A stretch of DNA of 64,000 bases from an uncultured Prevotella sp. (GTDB lineage: Bacteria > Bacteroidota > Bacteroidia > Bacteroidales > Bacteroidaceae). The notes beneath the pieces are model-generated. The model had not been told where the DNA came from. It was given only the letters and a program-made list of their open reading frames with translations, and ran no database searches. The position numbers were made by a program, and so were the translations under genes. The stretch spans positions 1 to 64,000 of the forward strand of contig OMXO01000003.1 in the NCBI GenBank assembly GCA_900315035.1, in the 5' to 3' direction. Shown piece by piece: positions 8,976 to 19,050 of this stretch. The stretch's first letter is position 1, and every line of letters starts with the position of its first letter.

Positions 8976-9194
8976 ATGAATTGGAAAAAATTCTGGGCAC
9001 CGATGACCCAAGAAATGAAGAAAGAACAGAAGTGGTCCTCCATGTGGCCAAATGTTATTTCAGCATTAGGCATTTTCCCTGGTTGCTTATTAGCAAGAGA
9101 GTATTTAAATGTTTGGTGGGCTTGTGGACTTTGTGTATCCTGGTATTTTATTGTCTATTTCGTATGGCTCGTATATTTATACAATAAGAAATAA
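8976..9194 (+). CDS. Small membrane protein
   Basis: A 72-residue protein with a lysine-rich, amphipathic first third ([20 protein letters not shown]) and two short hydrophobic segments at about 28-42 and 50-68, ending YLYNKK. It looks like a small inner-membrane protein with both ends in the cytoplasm. It sits between prfA and pyrF with 19-nt and 2-nt gaps, so it is probably translated in that operon. I do not recognise the family. A second, +2-shifted open frame at 8981 is less likely. Confidence 0.6.
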   Translation: MNWKKFWAPMTQEMKKEQKWSSMWPNVISALGIFPGCLLAREYLNVWWACGLCVSWYFIVYFVWLVYLYNKK

Positions 9195-9196
9195 TT

Positions 9197-10054
9197 ATGA
9201 CCCGTCAAGAACTGATTCAGCAAATCAAAGAGAAGCAAAGTTTTCTCTGCGTAGGTCTCGATACAGACCTCAACAAGATACCCCAGTGCATCATCGACGA
9301 GGCAAAGGCTAAGGATGGCGAAGACTATCTCTTCCGTGCCCTCTGTGAGTTTAATGCCCTCATCATCGATGCGACTGCCCCCTATTGCGTGGCCTATAAG
9401 CCCAATTTGGCTTTCTACGAGGCCTATGGCGTGGACGGCATCCTTGCCTTCGAGGCTACCATTGACTATCTGAAAGAAGAATACCCCAACCACTTTATCA
9501 TCGCTGACGCTAAGCGCGGTGATATCGGTAACACGTCGAAGATGTACGCCAAGACATTCTTTGAGGAGTATGATGTCGATGCTCTGACTGTCGCTCCCTA
9601 TATGGGCGAAGACTCGGTGACGCCATTCCTTGGCTACGAAGACAAATGGGTCATACTGCTGGCGTTGACATCCAACAAGGGGTCTCACGATTTCCAGCTG
9701 ACAGAGGATGCTAACGGTGAGCGGCTCTTCGAGAAAGTGCTCAAGAAGAGTCAGGAATGGGGCAATGAAGACAATATGATGTACGTTGTAGGTGCTACTC
9801 AGGGACAGATGTTTGAGGATATCCGCAAAGTGGTGCCTAATCACTTCCTGCTTGTTCCGGGCGTAGGCGCTCAGGGAGGCTCATTACAGGAAGTGTGCAA
9901 GTATGGCATGACGAAAGATTGTGGTCTGTTGGTAAACTCTTCCCGCGGCATCATATATGCCTCTAACGGCGAGGATTTTGCAGAGGCAGCCGAAAATGCA
10001 GCCAAAGCCCTACAGCAGGAGATGGCACTAGAATTAAAAAAGGTAGGATTATAA
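9197..10054 (+). CDS. pyrF: Orotidine 5'-phosphate decarboxylase (type 2)
   Basis: Converts OMP to UMP in pyrimidine synthesis. At 285 residues it is the longer type 2 form. The catalytic Asp-Lys-Asp cluster is in [17 protein letters not shown] near residue 100, and the N-terminal [14 protein letters not shown] and late [11 protein letters not shown] loops match the family. It starts 2 nt after the small membrane protein gene and is followed by the HD-domain gene after 19 nt. Confidence 0.95.
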   Translation: MTRQELIQQIKEKQSFLCVGLDTDLNKIPQCIIDEAKAKDGEDYLFRALCEFNALIIDATAPYCVAYKPNLAFYEAYGVDGILAFEATIDYLKEEYPNHFIIADAKRGDIGNTSKMYAKTFFEEYDVDALTVAPYMGEDSVTPFLGYEDKWVILLALTSNKGSHDFQLTEDANGERLFEKVLKKSQEWGNEDNMMYVVGATQGQMFEDIRKVVPNHFLLVPGVGAQGGSLQEVCKYGMTKDCGLLVNSSRGIIYASNGEDFAEAAENAAKALQQEMALELKKVGL

Positions 10055-10073
10055 ATCCTGCCTTCTTTGTTAT

Positions 10074-11300
10074 ATGTTAGAAGCAAAAATCATTAATGAT
10101 CCGGTTTTCGGATTCATCAAAATACCGCGTGGACTGCTCTACGGCATCGTAGAGCATCCGTTGTTTCAACGTCTGAACCGCATCAACCAATTGGGACTAG
10201 CATCGGTAGTTTACCCCGGAGCCCGTCACACTCGTTTCCAACATTCTTTAGGTGCCTTCCATCTGATGAGTGAAGCGGTGCTCTCGCTCCAGCAGAAAGG
10301 AATCTTCATCTTCGACACAGAAGCAGAGGCTGTGCAGGCAGCCATTCTGATGCACGATATCGGGCATGGGCCATTCTCACATGTGTTGGAAAATACGCTG
10401 ATCCACGGTATCTCACACGAAGATATCTCACTATTGATGATGGAAGAGATCAACCGTCATTTCAACGGGCAACTGAATCTTGCTATCTCGATATTCAAGG
10501 GCGAATACCCCAAGAACTTTCTTCATCAGCTCATCTCCAGTCAGTTAGATATGGACCGTCTGGACTATCTGCGACGCGATTCGTTCTATACAGGAGTGAC
10601 AGAAGGTAATATCGGATCGGCACGAATCATCAAGATGCTCAATGTAGTAAATGACTCACTCGTAGTTGATCAGAAAGGCATCTATTCATTGGAGAACTAT
10701 CTCACAACCCGACGGCTGATGTATTGGCAAGTTTATCTGCATCGTACTTGTGTGGCTTATGAGAAAGTATTGGTAAACATGCTCACCCGTGCCAAGGATC
10801 TGTTGCGGCAAGGAGAAGAGGTTTTTGCTTCACCCGCCCTTCATTACTTCCTGGCCAACGATATTGATGCCGAATGGTTTGCCACGCATGATGAGACACT
10901 AACTTACTATGGCGAGCTCGACGACTCGGATATCTGGAGCGCAATGAAAGCCTGGAAACATCACCCGGACAAGATTCTCTCTACCCTCGCCACAGATATG
11001 CTCGACCGCCATATCTTCAAGGTTGAGGTGACGGAAGAACCTGTCGAAGAGGCTCATCTTGAGACTATCGCTAAGGAGATTTCTGCACACATGGAGATTT
11101 CTGTTGAGGAGGCACGTCACTATATGATGAGCATCAATACCATCTCAAAAGACATGTATAACGTGGACGACGACAGTATCTCAATTCTTTACAAAAGTGG
11201 TGAAATTCGCGACATCTCTGAAGCCTCTGAATTGCTAAATGTTCAATTACTTTCTAAAAAAATAAGAAAATATTACCTATGTTATCAGAGATTTCAATAA
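10074..11300 (+). CDS. HD-domain phosphohydrolase (dGTPase/SAMHD1-like)
   Basis: A 408-residue HD-superfamily protein. The metal-binding residues can be seen in HTRFQHSLG (about 52-60), LMHDIGHGPFSHVLE (HD at 94-95) and QLDMDRLDYLRRDSFYTGV near 158. This arrangement matches dNTP triphosphohydrolase and SAMHD1-like proteins and is found next to lpxD in many Bacteroidetes. The exact substrate cannot be read from the sequence; dNTP hydrolysis is an inference from the family. Confidence 0.88.
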   Translation: MLEAKIINDPVFGFIKIPRGLLYGIVEHPLFQRLNRINQLGLASVVYPGARHTRFQHSLGAFHLMSEAVLSLQQKGIFIFDTEAEAVQAAILMHDIGHGPFSHVLENTLIHGISHEDISLLMMEEINRHFNGQLNLAISIFKGEYPKNFLHQLISSQLDMDRLDYLRRDSFYTGVTEGNIGSARIIKMLNVVNDSLVVDQKGIYSLENYLTTRRLMYWQVYLHRTCVAYEKVLVNMLTRAKDLLRQGEEVFASPALHYFLANDIDAEWFATHDETLTYYGELDDSDIWSAMKAWKHHPDKILSTLATDMLDRHIFKVEVTEEPVEEAHLETIAKEISAHMEISVEEARHYMMSINTISKDMYNVDDDSISILYKSGEIRDISEASELLNVQLLSKKIRKYYLCYQRFQ

Positions 11301-11307
11301 TTTTTGT

Positions 11308-11315
11308 TATCTTTG
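11308..11315 (+). promoter_or_regulatory. -7 box for the lipid A operon
   Basis: TATCTTTG followed by CA, 32 nt before the lpxD start in the 47-nt gap after the HD gene. No good -33 element, so it may be weak or internal. Confidence 0.5.
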
Positions 11316-11347
11316 CATTCAAGTAAATATAATCGTAACTAAAAAAT

Positions 11348-12385
11348 ATGGAGTTTACTGCCAAACAAATTGCCGACCTGATCCAAGGTCGCGTAGAAGG
11401 CGACGAGAACGCTAAGGTAACTACGTTTGCAAAAATAGAAGAAGGTGTGCCTGGCGCCATCTCCTTCTTATCGAATCCTAAATATACCCACTATATTTAT
11501 GATACCCTATCATCTGTAGTTCTCATCAACGAGGATGTAGAACTGGAAAAACCTGTAAGCCCAACACTTATCCGTGTAAAGAACGCCTATGAGTGTGTAG
11601 CAAAACTACTGCAGTTCTATGAGTCGATGAAGCCCCGTAAGACAGGTATCGACCCATTGGCCAGCATTGCAGCATCAGCAAAAATCGGCAAAGATGTGTA
11701 TATTGGTGCATTCACCGTAGTAGGTGAAAATACTGTCATTGGTGATGGTGTCCAGCTTTACCCTCATGTAGTGATTGGTGATGGAGTCGCAATCGGAGAG
11801 CATTCTACGCTTTATCCGAACGTAACTGTCTATCAGGGATGCAAATTAGGAAATAATGTGACAATTCATGCAGGTTCCGTCATTGGCGCCGACGGATTTG
11901 GTTTTGCGCCGAGCACAGATGGCTACGACAAGATTCCTCAGATTGGCATCGTTATCATTGAGGACAATGTAGAGATTGGTGCCAACACTTGTATCGACCG
12001 TTCAACTATGGGACAGACTGTCATCCATAAGGGCGTCAAGCTCGACAACCTCATTCAGGTGGCTCATAATTGTGAGATTGGAGAGAACACAGTGATGTCG
12101 GCTCAGGTAGGTCTGGCTGGTTCTACAAAGATCGGATCTTGGTGCATGGTTGGTGGACAGGCCGGATTCTCTGGTCACATCCACGTCGCTGACAAGACGT
12201 TCGTTGGTGCCCAGTGCGGTGTCATCAAGGATACGAAGGGGCGCGGCGAATCGCTGATAGGTTCTCCTGCTATGGATCCGAAAATATTCTTCAAGGCAAA
12301 GGCTATCTATGCAAAGTTGCCAGACATGTATCGTCAGATAGCTCAGCTTCAGCGTGAACTCGATCAACTTAAGCAGCAACAATAA
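11348..12385 (+). CDS. lpxD: UDP-3-O-acyl-glucosamine N-acyltransferase
   Basis: Third enzyme of lipid A synthesis; it N-acylates UDP-3-O-acylglucosamine. The 345 residues contain an N-terminal uridine-binding domain (about 1-100), a left-handed beta helix of hexapeptide repeats (about 105-300), and a C-terminal helix ending DQLKQQQ. The catalytic histidine is expected in [14 protein letters not shown] near residue 240. It heads the lpxD, lpxC-fabZ, lpxA block. Confidence 0.95.
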   Translation: MEFTAKQIADLIQGRVEGDENAKVTTFAKIEEGVPGAISFLSNPKYTHYIYDTLSSVVLINEDVELEKPVSPTLIRVKNAYECVAKLLQFYESMKPRKTGIDPLASIAASAKIGKDVYIGAFTVVGENTVIGDGVQLYPHVVIGDGVAIGEHSTLYPNVTVYQGCKLGNNVTIHAGSVIGADGFGFAPSTDGYDKIPQIGIVIIEDNVEIGANTCIDRSTMGQTVIHKGVKLDNLIQVAHNCEIGENTVMSAQVGLAGSTKIGSWCMVGGQAGFSGHIHVADKTFVGAQCGVIKDTKGRGESLIGSPAMDPKIFFKAKAIYAKLPDMYRQIAQLQRELDQLKQQQ

Positions 12386-12391
12386 CAAGAT

Positions 12392-13774
12392 ATGAAACAG
12401 AAAACATTGAAAGGCAGCTTTTCACTGTTCGGAAAAGGTCTGCATACAGGTTTAAATCTGACTGTCACTTTCAATCCTACACCCGAGAATACAGGTTATA
12501 AAATTCAGCGTATCGACATAGAGGGTGAACCTGTAATTGAAGCAATAGCAGAAAATGTTGTAGACACTCAACGTGGCACTGTTCTTGGCAAAGGTGACGT
12601 ACGCGTCTCAACTGTAGAACATGGTCTCTCTGCACTCTATGCGCTTGGCATCGACAACTGTCTGATTCAAGTGAACGGTCCGGAGTTTCCTATTCTCGAC
12701 GGTTCTGCCATCCAATATGTAGATAAGATTCGAGAAATCGGCATTGAGGAACAGAATGCACCGAAGGATTACTATATCATCCGCAAGAAAATCGAGGTAA
12801 AGGACGACAAATCCGGCTCATGCATCACAATTCTGCCCGACGATCAGTTCTCGCTGACAGCCATGTGTTCCTTCGAGTCAAAGTTCATCAACTCGCAGTT
12901 TGCGACGCTCGATGATCCAGCCAAATACGCTACAGAAATCGCCAGTGCTCGTACGTTCGTCTTCGTTCGCGACATCGAGCCCCTGCTGCAGGCAAACCTC
13001 ATCAAGGGTGGTGACCTCGATAATGCTATCGTCATCTATGAGCGACAGACCACTCAGGAACGTCTCGACATGCTGGCAGACATGCTGCATGTGGAGCATC
13101 GCGATGCCACCGACCTTGGCTATATTCAGCATAAGCCGTTGCAGTGGGAAAACGAGTGTACTCGCCATAAGTTGCTCGATGTTATCGGTGATATGGCACT
13201 GATTGGCAAGCCTATCAAAGGGCGCATTATTGCCACCCGTCCTGGTCATACGATCAATAATAAGTTCGCCCGTCAGGTACGTAAGGAGATTCGTAAACAC
13301 GAAATACAAGCCCCCTTTTACGATCCCAATGAAGAGCCGGTAATGGACGTGAACCGTATTCGCGAGCTGCTTCCTCATCGCTATCCGATGCAACTCGTCG
13401 ATAAGGTAATTGAACTCGGTGCCAACTACATAGTGGGTATCAAAAACGTAACAGGCAATGAGCCTTTCTTCCAAGGACACTTCCCACAAGAGCCAGTGAT
13501 GCCTGGCGTGCTTCAGGTAGAGGCAATGGCTCAATGTGGTGGCCTTCTCGTGCTGAACACATTAGAGAACCCAGCTGAGTGGTCGACCTACTTCCTTAAA
13601 ATTGACGGTGTGAAATATCGTCAGAAGGTAGTTCCTGGTGATACGCTTATCTTCAAAGTCGAACTCCTGGCACCTGTACGACATGGTATTTCTTCGATGA
13701 AAGGTTATATCTTTGTAGGCGACCAGGTGGTAGCAGAAGCAACATTCACTGCCCAGATTGTAAAAAACAAATAA
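12392..13774 (+). CDS. lpxC/fabZ: LpxC-FabZ fusion (deacetylase / acyl-ACP dehydratase)
   Basis: A 460-residue bifunctional protein. Residues 1 to about 305 are UDP-3-O-acyl-GlcNAc deacetylase, with the zinc histidine in STVEHGLSAL (H77) and the CTRHKLLDVIGD segment near 256. From about 325 it is 3-hydroxyacyl-ACP dehydratase, with LPHRYPMQLVDKVIELG and the catalytic HFPQEPVMPGVLQVEAMAQ near 367. The fusion is known across Bacteroidetes and joins the committed step of lipid A synthesis with fatty acid elongation, which compete for the same hydroxyacyl-ACP. Confidence 0.96.
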   Translation: MKQKTLKGSFSLFGKGLHTGLNLTVTFNPTPENTGYKIQRIDIEGEPVIEAIAENVVDTQRGTVLGKGDVRVSTVEHGLSALYALGIDNCLIQVNGPEFPILDGSAIQYVDKIREIGIEEQNAPKDYYIIRKKIEVKDDKSGSCITILPDDQFSLTAMCSFESKFINSQFATLDDPAKYATEIASARTFVFVRDIEPLLQANLIKGGDLDNAIVIYERQTTQERLDMLADMLHVEHRDATDLGYIQHKPLQWENECTRHKLLDVIGDMALIGKPIKGRIIATRPGHTINNKFARQVRKEIRKHEIQAPFYDPNEEPVMDVNRIRELLPHRYPMQLVDKVIELGANYIVGIKNVTGNEPFFQGHFPQEPVMPGVLQVEAMAQCGGLLVLNTLENPAEWSTYFLKIDGVKYRQKVVPGDTLIFKVELLAPVRHGISSMKGYIFVGDQVVAEATFTAQIVKNK

Positions 13775-13777
13775 ACT

Positions 13778-14551
13778 ATGGCAAATCAGATACATCCATT
13801 AGCTGTCGTTGATCCCGATGCAAAACTCGGTGATGGCAATATTATCGGTCCCTTCTGTGTGATTGACAAGAATGTGGTCATCGGTGACAACAACCAATTT
13901 CTTAATAATGTGACTGTGCATTTCGGTGCGCGCATCGGTAACGGAAATGAGTTCTTTCCAGGAGCTAGTATCTCTACGAAACCTCAGGACCTGAAGTTTA
14001 AAGGTGAGGAGACCACCTGTGAAATAGGTGATAACAACTCTATCCGTGAGAATGTAACCATCAGTCGCGGTACAGCCTCAAGAGGCAAGACTGTGGTTGG
14101 TTCAGGTAATCTTCTGATGGAGAATATGCACATAGCTCATGACTGTATCATCGGAAATGGCTGTATCATCGGTAACTCCACAAAGATAGCAGGTGAGGTC
14201 GAAATAGACGACTTTGCCATCATCTCTGCTACCTGCCTGTTCCATCAGTTCTGCCGAGTAGGAAGTTATATCATGTTCCAGGGTGGAACCCGTACCAGTC
14301 AAGATATACCACCTTATGTAATCGCAGGAAAGGAACCCGTTCGCTATGCTGGAGTGAATCTGATTGGTCTGCGTCGCAGAGGTTTCCCCAACGAGGTGAT
14401 TGAAGCTATCCACGACACCTATCGCATCATTTATGCTCAGGGTGTTTTGAAGGATGGTATCGCAGAGGCCCGAGCTAAGTATCCGGATGTGAAGGAGGTT
14501 GAGTATATCTGTTCCTTCATCGAGAACTCGAAACGAGGTGTGATTAGATAA
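13778..14551 (+). CDS. lpxA: UDP-N-acetylglucosamine O-acyltransferase
   Basis: First enzyme of lipid A synthesis, 257 residues. The left-handed beta helix runs to about residue 185, followed by the helical C-terminus with [18 protein letters not shown]. The catalytic histidine is expected in [14 protein letters not shown] near 118. It starts 3 nt after lpxC-fabZ and is followed 4 nt later by miaA. Confidence 0.95.
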   Translation: MANQIHPLAVVDPDAKLGDGNIIGPFCVIDKNVVIGDNNQFLNNVTVHFGARIGNGNEFFPGASISTKPQDLKFKGEETTCEIGDNNSIRENVTISRGTASRGKTVVGSGNLLMENMHIAHDCIIGNGCIIGNSTKIAGEVEIDDFAIISATCLFHQFCRVGSYIMFQGGTRTSQDIPPYVIAGKEPVRYAGVNLIGLRRRGFPNEVIEAIHDTYRIIYAQGVLKDGIAEARAKYPDVKEVEYICSFIENSKRGVIR

Positions 14552-14555
14552 GAAG

Positions 14556-15461
14556 TTGGATTTGAGAGAAAAGAAACTGATTGTCTTAACCGGACCCACC
14601 GCCGTCGGGAAGACAGCCGCCAGTCTGGATATCGCCAGGCATTATGGCATTCCGGTTATCAATGCAGACTCCCGTCAGATTTATCGGGAACTACAGATCG
14701 GTACAGCCCGCCCTACTGAAGCGCAGATGCAGAATATCCCGCACTATTTTGTGGGTTCACTCAGTCTAAATGACTATTACAGTGCCTCATTGTTCGAACA
14801 GCAGGTTCTTTCTTTGTTGAAAGAATTGATGACAAAGAGCAATTATGCTCTACTGAGTGGTGGCAGTATGATGTATATCGACGCTGTCTGTGACGGGATT
14901 GACGATATTCCTACCATTGATGATGCGACACGCGCCTTGATGAAACAACGATTAACTGACGAAGGTCTGGAAGCCCTCTGTAAGGAGTTAAAACGACTCG
15001 ACCCCGATTATTATGAAGTGGTGGATCTCCAGAATCCCCGACGCGTGGTACATGCCCTCGAGATTTGTACGATGACGGGCAAAACCTATACCTCGTTCAG
15101 AAAGAAAGAAAAGAGGGAACGTCCGTTCGACATCATCAAAATTGGTCTGAATCGACCACGCGAGGAACTCTATGATCGCATCAACCGCAGAGTCGACCAG
15201 ATGGTGGCTGACGGCCTCTTGGAAGAAGCGAAAGATCTCTATCCTATGAAGAGTTTAAATGCATTGAATACAGTAGGTTATAAAGAACTATTTGACTATT
15301 TTGACGGCCGTTGGTCATTAGATGAAGCCATAGAACGAATCAAAGGAAATACACGACGTTACGCTCGGAAACAACTCACATGGTTTAAGAAAGACGAACG
15401 TATAAGGTGGTATCATCCTGACGACCAAACAGCAATAATAAACGATATCGATGCCCTATGA
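14556..15461 (+). CDS. miaA: tRNA dimethylallyltransferase
   Basis: Adds the isopentenyl group to A37 of tRNAs that read UNN codons. The 301-residue protein has the P-loop [15 protein letters not shown] near residue 12, the [17 protein letters not shown] segment, and the [17 protein letters not shown] end. The start is TTG at 14556, four bases after the lpxA stop; a second TTG lies two codons further on. The last 4 nt overlap the penicillin-binding protein gene as ATGA, which suggests coupled translation. Confidence 0.94.
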   Translation: MDLREKKLIVLTGPTAVGKTAASLDIARHYGIPVINADSRQIYRELQIGTARPTEAQMQNIPHYFVGSLSLNDYYSASLFEQQVLSLLKELMTKSNYALLSGGSMMYIDAVCDGIDDIPTIDDATRALMKQRLTDEGLEALCKELKRLDPDYYEVVDLQNPRRVVHALEICTMTGKTYTSFRKKEKRERPFDIIKIGLNRPREELYDRINRRVDQMVADGLLEEAKDLYPMKSLNALNTVGYKELFDYFDGRWSLDEAIERIKGNTRRYARKQLTWFKKDERIRWYHPDDQTAIINDIDAL

Positions 15462-17932
15462 AACAGATGATTAGCAAAGTATGGCAATGGTTTAAAGGCA
15501 TATGGCCTTGGTATAAAGGACTCTATCAGGGACGTCCTTGGTATCTGAAAATCATTTGGGCCCTCGTTTCCTTGGTAGTAGCTTTCTTCCTTTACCTAGG
15601 GGCTGTGGACTTGAACTTCTTGTGGCTCTTTGGCAAGTCGCCCTCAATGTCAACTATTAAGAACAAACGGCCTGCCGCAGCTTCAATGATCTATAGTGCC
15701 GACGGTAAACTTATTGGTAAATTCTTCAGTGAAAACCGTACGCCTGTTGCATACGAAGAAGTTAATCCAGTCTTCTGGAAGGCACTGATTGACACAGAAG
15801 ATGAACGTTTCTATCAACATCACGGCATCGACTATACCGCCTTCTTCGCTGTGGCTAAGGAGTATATCCTTCATCATGATGCTCGTGGTGCATCTACCAT
15901 TACCCAACAGTTAGCGAAGAACCTCTTCCGTACACGTTCAGAATACTCGACTGGCCTACTGGGAAATATCCCTGGAGTAAAAATGCTCATTATGAAGAGC
16001 AAGGAATGGATTACCGCCTATAAGTTGGAGTATTTCTTCACAAAGGAGGAAATCCTGACACAGTATGCCAACACAGTTGACTTCGGGTCTAATGCCTTTG
16101 GTATCAAGACGGCCTGTAAGACGTACTTTGGCTGTGCACCGAAAGACCTTACACCTGAGAACGCAGCAATCCTCGTAGGTATGCTCAAGGCCACCACCTA
16201 TTATAATCCGCTAATCAACCCGGACAATGCCCTCAAGCGTAGAAATATTGTACTCGATCTGATGCGTTCTCACCAGCATCTTACTCAGGCTGAGTGCGAC
16301 TCACTGAAGAAACTGGATATCAAACTCGACTATAGTGTGGAGTCGGCTTATGACGGTGATGCAAACTATTTCCGCGAGGCTGTGGCCGACTGTCTAAAAG
16401 ACTGGTGCGAGGAGTACTTCGAGAATCGTAATGCTCTCTATACTGAAGGCCTGAAGATTTATACGACTCTTGATTCACGTATGCAGAAATATGCAGAAGA
16501 AGCGGCCTTCAAGCAGATGAAACAGGTACAACAGACGTTCAACAACCATTGGGGAAGTACAAATCCTTGGCAGGATGAACACCATATAGAAATCAAAAAC
16601 TTTATCGAGGATATCGCTAAACGCCAGCCTGTATATAAATACCTTTCAAAGAAGTTTGACGGCAATGAGGATTCTATCAATTACTATCTCAATCTGCCCC
16701 ACCCTGTGAAGGTCTTTGATTACGAACATGGTCGTGTCGAGAAAGAACTTTCAACGATGGACTCCATCCGTTATATGGTGCGCTTCATGCACTGCGGCTT
16801 CGTAGCAATGGAACCCCAGACCGGTCATGTGAAAGCCTGGGTGGGCGACATCGACTTCAAGTCGTGGAAATATGATAAGGTAACTGCAATGCGTCAACCA
16901 GGATCAACCTTCAAGTTATTTGTCTATACAGAAGCTATGAATCAGGGCATCACACCCTGTGACACACGTAAAGACGAGTATTTTGCAATGAAGGTGATGG
17001 ATCACGGCAAGGAGGTTACCTGGGCACCAACGAATGCCGACGGCCGTTTCTCTGGAGCATACATCACGTTGAAACAGGCATTTGCGATGAGTGTGAACTC
17101 TGTGGCTGTACGACTCGGTCAGGAGTGTGGCATCGAAAATATCGTCAAGACCGCACACGATATGGGTATCAAGTCAAAACTTGACGCTACACCTTCACTT
17201 ACCTTAGGGTCGAGTGATGTGAACCTTCTCGAAATGGTTAATGCCTACTGCACACCAGTGAACGAAGGTGCTCAGATTGATCCTGTACTGGTTGCGAAGA
17301 TTGAGGATCGTGATGGCAATGTGATTTTCGAGGCTCCTACAGAGGCCAAACAGGTCATCTCAAAACGCTCTGCTTTCCTGGTACAGCAGTTACTTAAAGG
17401 AGGCATGAGTGGAACAAGTTCCCGCCTTATGGGTTTTGTTGGCTACGACAAAGCAGCAGACACTGACTTCGGAGGTAAGACTGGTACATCAAACAACCAT
17501 TCTGATGCTTGGTTTATCGGGACAACGCCCAAACTGGTAGTTGGTGCTTGGGTCGGAGGCGAATACCGCAGTATCCATTTCCGTACAGGTATGCTGGGAC
17601 AAGGTAACCGTACAGCCCTTCCTATCTGCGGCTATTTTCTGGGCTCGGTGTTGAATGATCCCCATTTCAAGAACTATCGCGCGAAGTTCCCCACACCGAC
17701 TGATCCAGATCTTGCTGAAGCGATGTACGACTGTGGCGGATATTACAGAGCGCCTGCCGATTCTGATTCCATCTCTGTCGATAGCTTGGATTCTGCGCCT
17801 GCTAATCTATATGACGACTTCGGCAATCCTTTACCCAGACCGAATATGGAGAATCATGAATCCGAAACAGTTTCCGAAGAGATGCCAGCAAACCATACAT
17901 CCAAGGAAGCACTCAAACCTGAAGAAGAATGA
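15458..17932 (+). CDS. mrcA: Class A penicillin-binding protein (PBP1A-like)
   Basis: A bifunctional peptidoglycan synthase of 824 residues. A short cytoplasmic start is followed by one membrane segment (about 27-50). The glycosyltransferase domain shows [17 protein letters not shown] and [14 protein letters not shown] near 110-155. The transpeptidase domain shows the SxxK serine in [10 protein letters not shown] near 484, SVN near 547 and KTG in [16 protein letters not shown] near 675. The C-terminal tail of about 60 residues is Ser/Asp/Pro-rich and unstructured. It overlaps miaA and the next gene by 4 nt each. Confidence 0.95.
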   Translation: MKQMISKVWQWFKGIWPWYKGLYQGRPWYLKIIWALVSLVVAFFLYLGAVDLNFLWLFGKSPSMSTIKNKRPAAASMIYSADGKLIGKFFSENRTPVAYEEVNPVFWKALIDTEDERFYQHHGIDYTAFFAVAKEYILHHDARGASTITQQLAKNLFRTRSEYSTGLLGNIPGVKMLIMKSKEWITAYKLEYFFTKEEILTQYANTVDFGSNAFGIKTACKTYFGCAPKDLTPENAAILVGMLKATTYYNPLINPDNALKRRNIVLDLMRSHQHLTQAECDSLKKLDIKLDYSVESAYDGDANYFREAVADCLKDWCEEYFENRNALYTEGLKIYTTLDSRMQKYAEEAAFKQMKQVQQTFNNHWGSTNPWQDEHHIEIKNFIEDIAKRQPVYKYLSKKFDGNEDSINYYLNLPHPVKVFDYEHGRVEKELSTMDSIRYMVRFMHCGFVAMEPQTGHVKAWVGDIDFKSWKYDKVTAMRQPGSTFKLFVYTEAMNQGITPCDTRKDEYFAMKVMDHGKEVTWAPTNADGRFSGAYITLKQAFAMSVNSVAVRLGQECGIENIVKTAHDMGIKSKLDATPSLTLGSSDVNLLEMVNAYCTPVNEGAQIDPVLVAKIEDRDGNVIFEAPTEAKQVISKRSAFLVQQLLKGGMSGTSSRLMGFVGYDKAADTDFGGKTGTSNNHSDAWFIGTTPKLVVGAWVGGEYRSIHFRTGMLGQGNRTALPICGYFLGSVLNDPHFKNYRAKFPTPTDPDLAEAMYDCGGYYRAPADSDSISVDSLDSAPANLYDDFGNPLPRPNMENHESETVSEEMPANHTSKEALKPEEE

Positions 17933-18987
17933 AAAGAATCATTGCACTAAGCTTATTCGCCATCAACCTTACATGTATGGCGCAGCCGCAGAAAGGTAAT
18001 ATGCAGATGGGCGACTATGGCTATCTGTATTGTCATATGAACGATCAGGGAAGAGCCTGGACGGCTTATGCCCTGAGTAGAGACGGTTTCCATTATCATG
18101 ACATCTTGAATGGAGATTCAGTCTTCAGTGATTCAGAACACGCTCGTATCGAAGGGGCTACCCGCGATGCATACATCTGCCGCAAACACGACGGATCAGG
18201 CTATCTGATGGTCTGCACCGATATGAACGTAGGAGCCAAGGAACGTTTAGGCAAAGTCGCAACTTGGGACAACTATGGTATCGATCTGTTGACAAGCGAC
18301 GATCTGATCCATTGGAAATCTGCGACTTTCGACTATCGTAAGGGCCCGATGATTTTTTCAAACCCTGAGGCCCAAAGCGTGTATCAAGACTGGACAACCA
18401 TCAACCGTGTTTGGGCGCCCCAGATAGTATGGGACGGAGATTATAGCTGGCCTGACGGAAAGAAAGGTGGATATATGGTGTATTACTCCATGTGGAACAG
18501 GGATGAAGAGCCGTACGACCGGATGTACTACTCTTACGCTGATGAAAGTTTCACGACTCTAACACAACCGAAAATGCTCTTCGACTGGGGCTATGCCACC
18601 ATCGATGCAGATATCAACTGGGTAGCAGCAGATAACCTCTGGCACATGATGATAAAAAAGGAAGGAGGACAGCCTGGCCTCTTTACAGCGACAGCGCCCA
18701 CACTGACTGGTCCATGGGGTAAACCTGTAGAAGATGACTATGTAAATTTTGAGGGGAATAAGAAATGTGAAGGCGTCTCTGCTTTCCAACTGGCAGGCGA
18801 AAAGACGTGGGTGATTGGGTATATCGAATACTCCTCAAATCCCAAGAACTACCGTCTCTGTCTCGCAGATGAGAATATGCGCAACTTCCACGCTCCCCGC
18901 AACATCGAAGGTGTGTTACGGCCTCAGCACGGTTCTTTCCTCCGTCTGACGAAAGAAGAGTATGAGCGCTTGGATGCGCTTCGTTAA
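17929..18987 (+). CDS. GH43-type secreted glycoside hydrolase-like protein
   Basis: A 352-residue protein with a signal peptide ([19 protein letters not shown]). The rest fits a five-bladed beta-propeller of glycoside hydrolase family 43: repeated W/Y-rich blades such as TINRVWAPQIVWDG, GGYMVYYSMWNRD, TIDADINWVAADNLWHMMIKKEG and LTGPWGKPVED. I cannot assign the subfamily or linkage; alpha-arabinofuranosidase or beta-xylosidase activity would be usual. It overlaps the penicillin-binding protein stop as ATGA, an odd partner for a glycan-degrading enzyme. Confidence 0.85.
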   Translation: MKRIIALSLFAINLTCMAQPQKGNMQMGDYGYLYCHMNDQGRAWTAYALSRDGFHYHDILNGDSVFSDSEHARIEGATRDAYICRKHDGSGYLMVCTDMNVGAKERLGKVATWDNYGIDLLTSDDLIHWKSATFDYRKGPMIFSNPEAQSVYQDWTTINRVWAPQIVWDGDYSWPDGKKGGYMVYYSMWNRDEEPYDRMYYSYADESFTTLTQPKMLFDWGYATIDADINWVAADNLWHMMIKKEGGQPGLFTATAPTLTGPWGKPVEDDYVNFEGNKKCEGVSAFQLAGEKTWVIGYIEYSSNPKNYRLCLADENMRNFHAPRNIEGVLRPQHGSFLRLTKEEYERLDALR

Positions 18988-19009
18988 ACAGATTGAATCA
19001 TAAAGCATG

Positions 19010-19050
19010 ACGCTTGCTGGAACCATCATCCAGCAAGCGTCTGTCTTTTT
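19010..19050 (+). terminator. Rho-independent terminator after the GH43 gene
   Basis: A perfect 12-bp stem (19010-19021 with 19029-19040), a 7-nt loop and CTGTCTTTTTT on the plus strand. It closes the long plus-strand run that begins at phoH. The T-run touches the stop codon of the converging lipoprotein gene. Confidence 0.85.
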
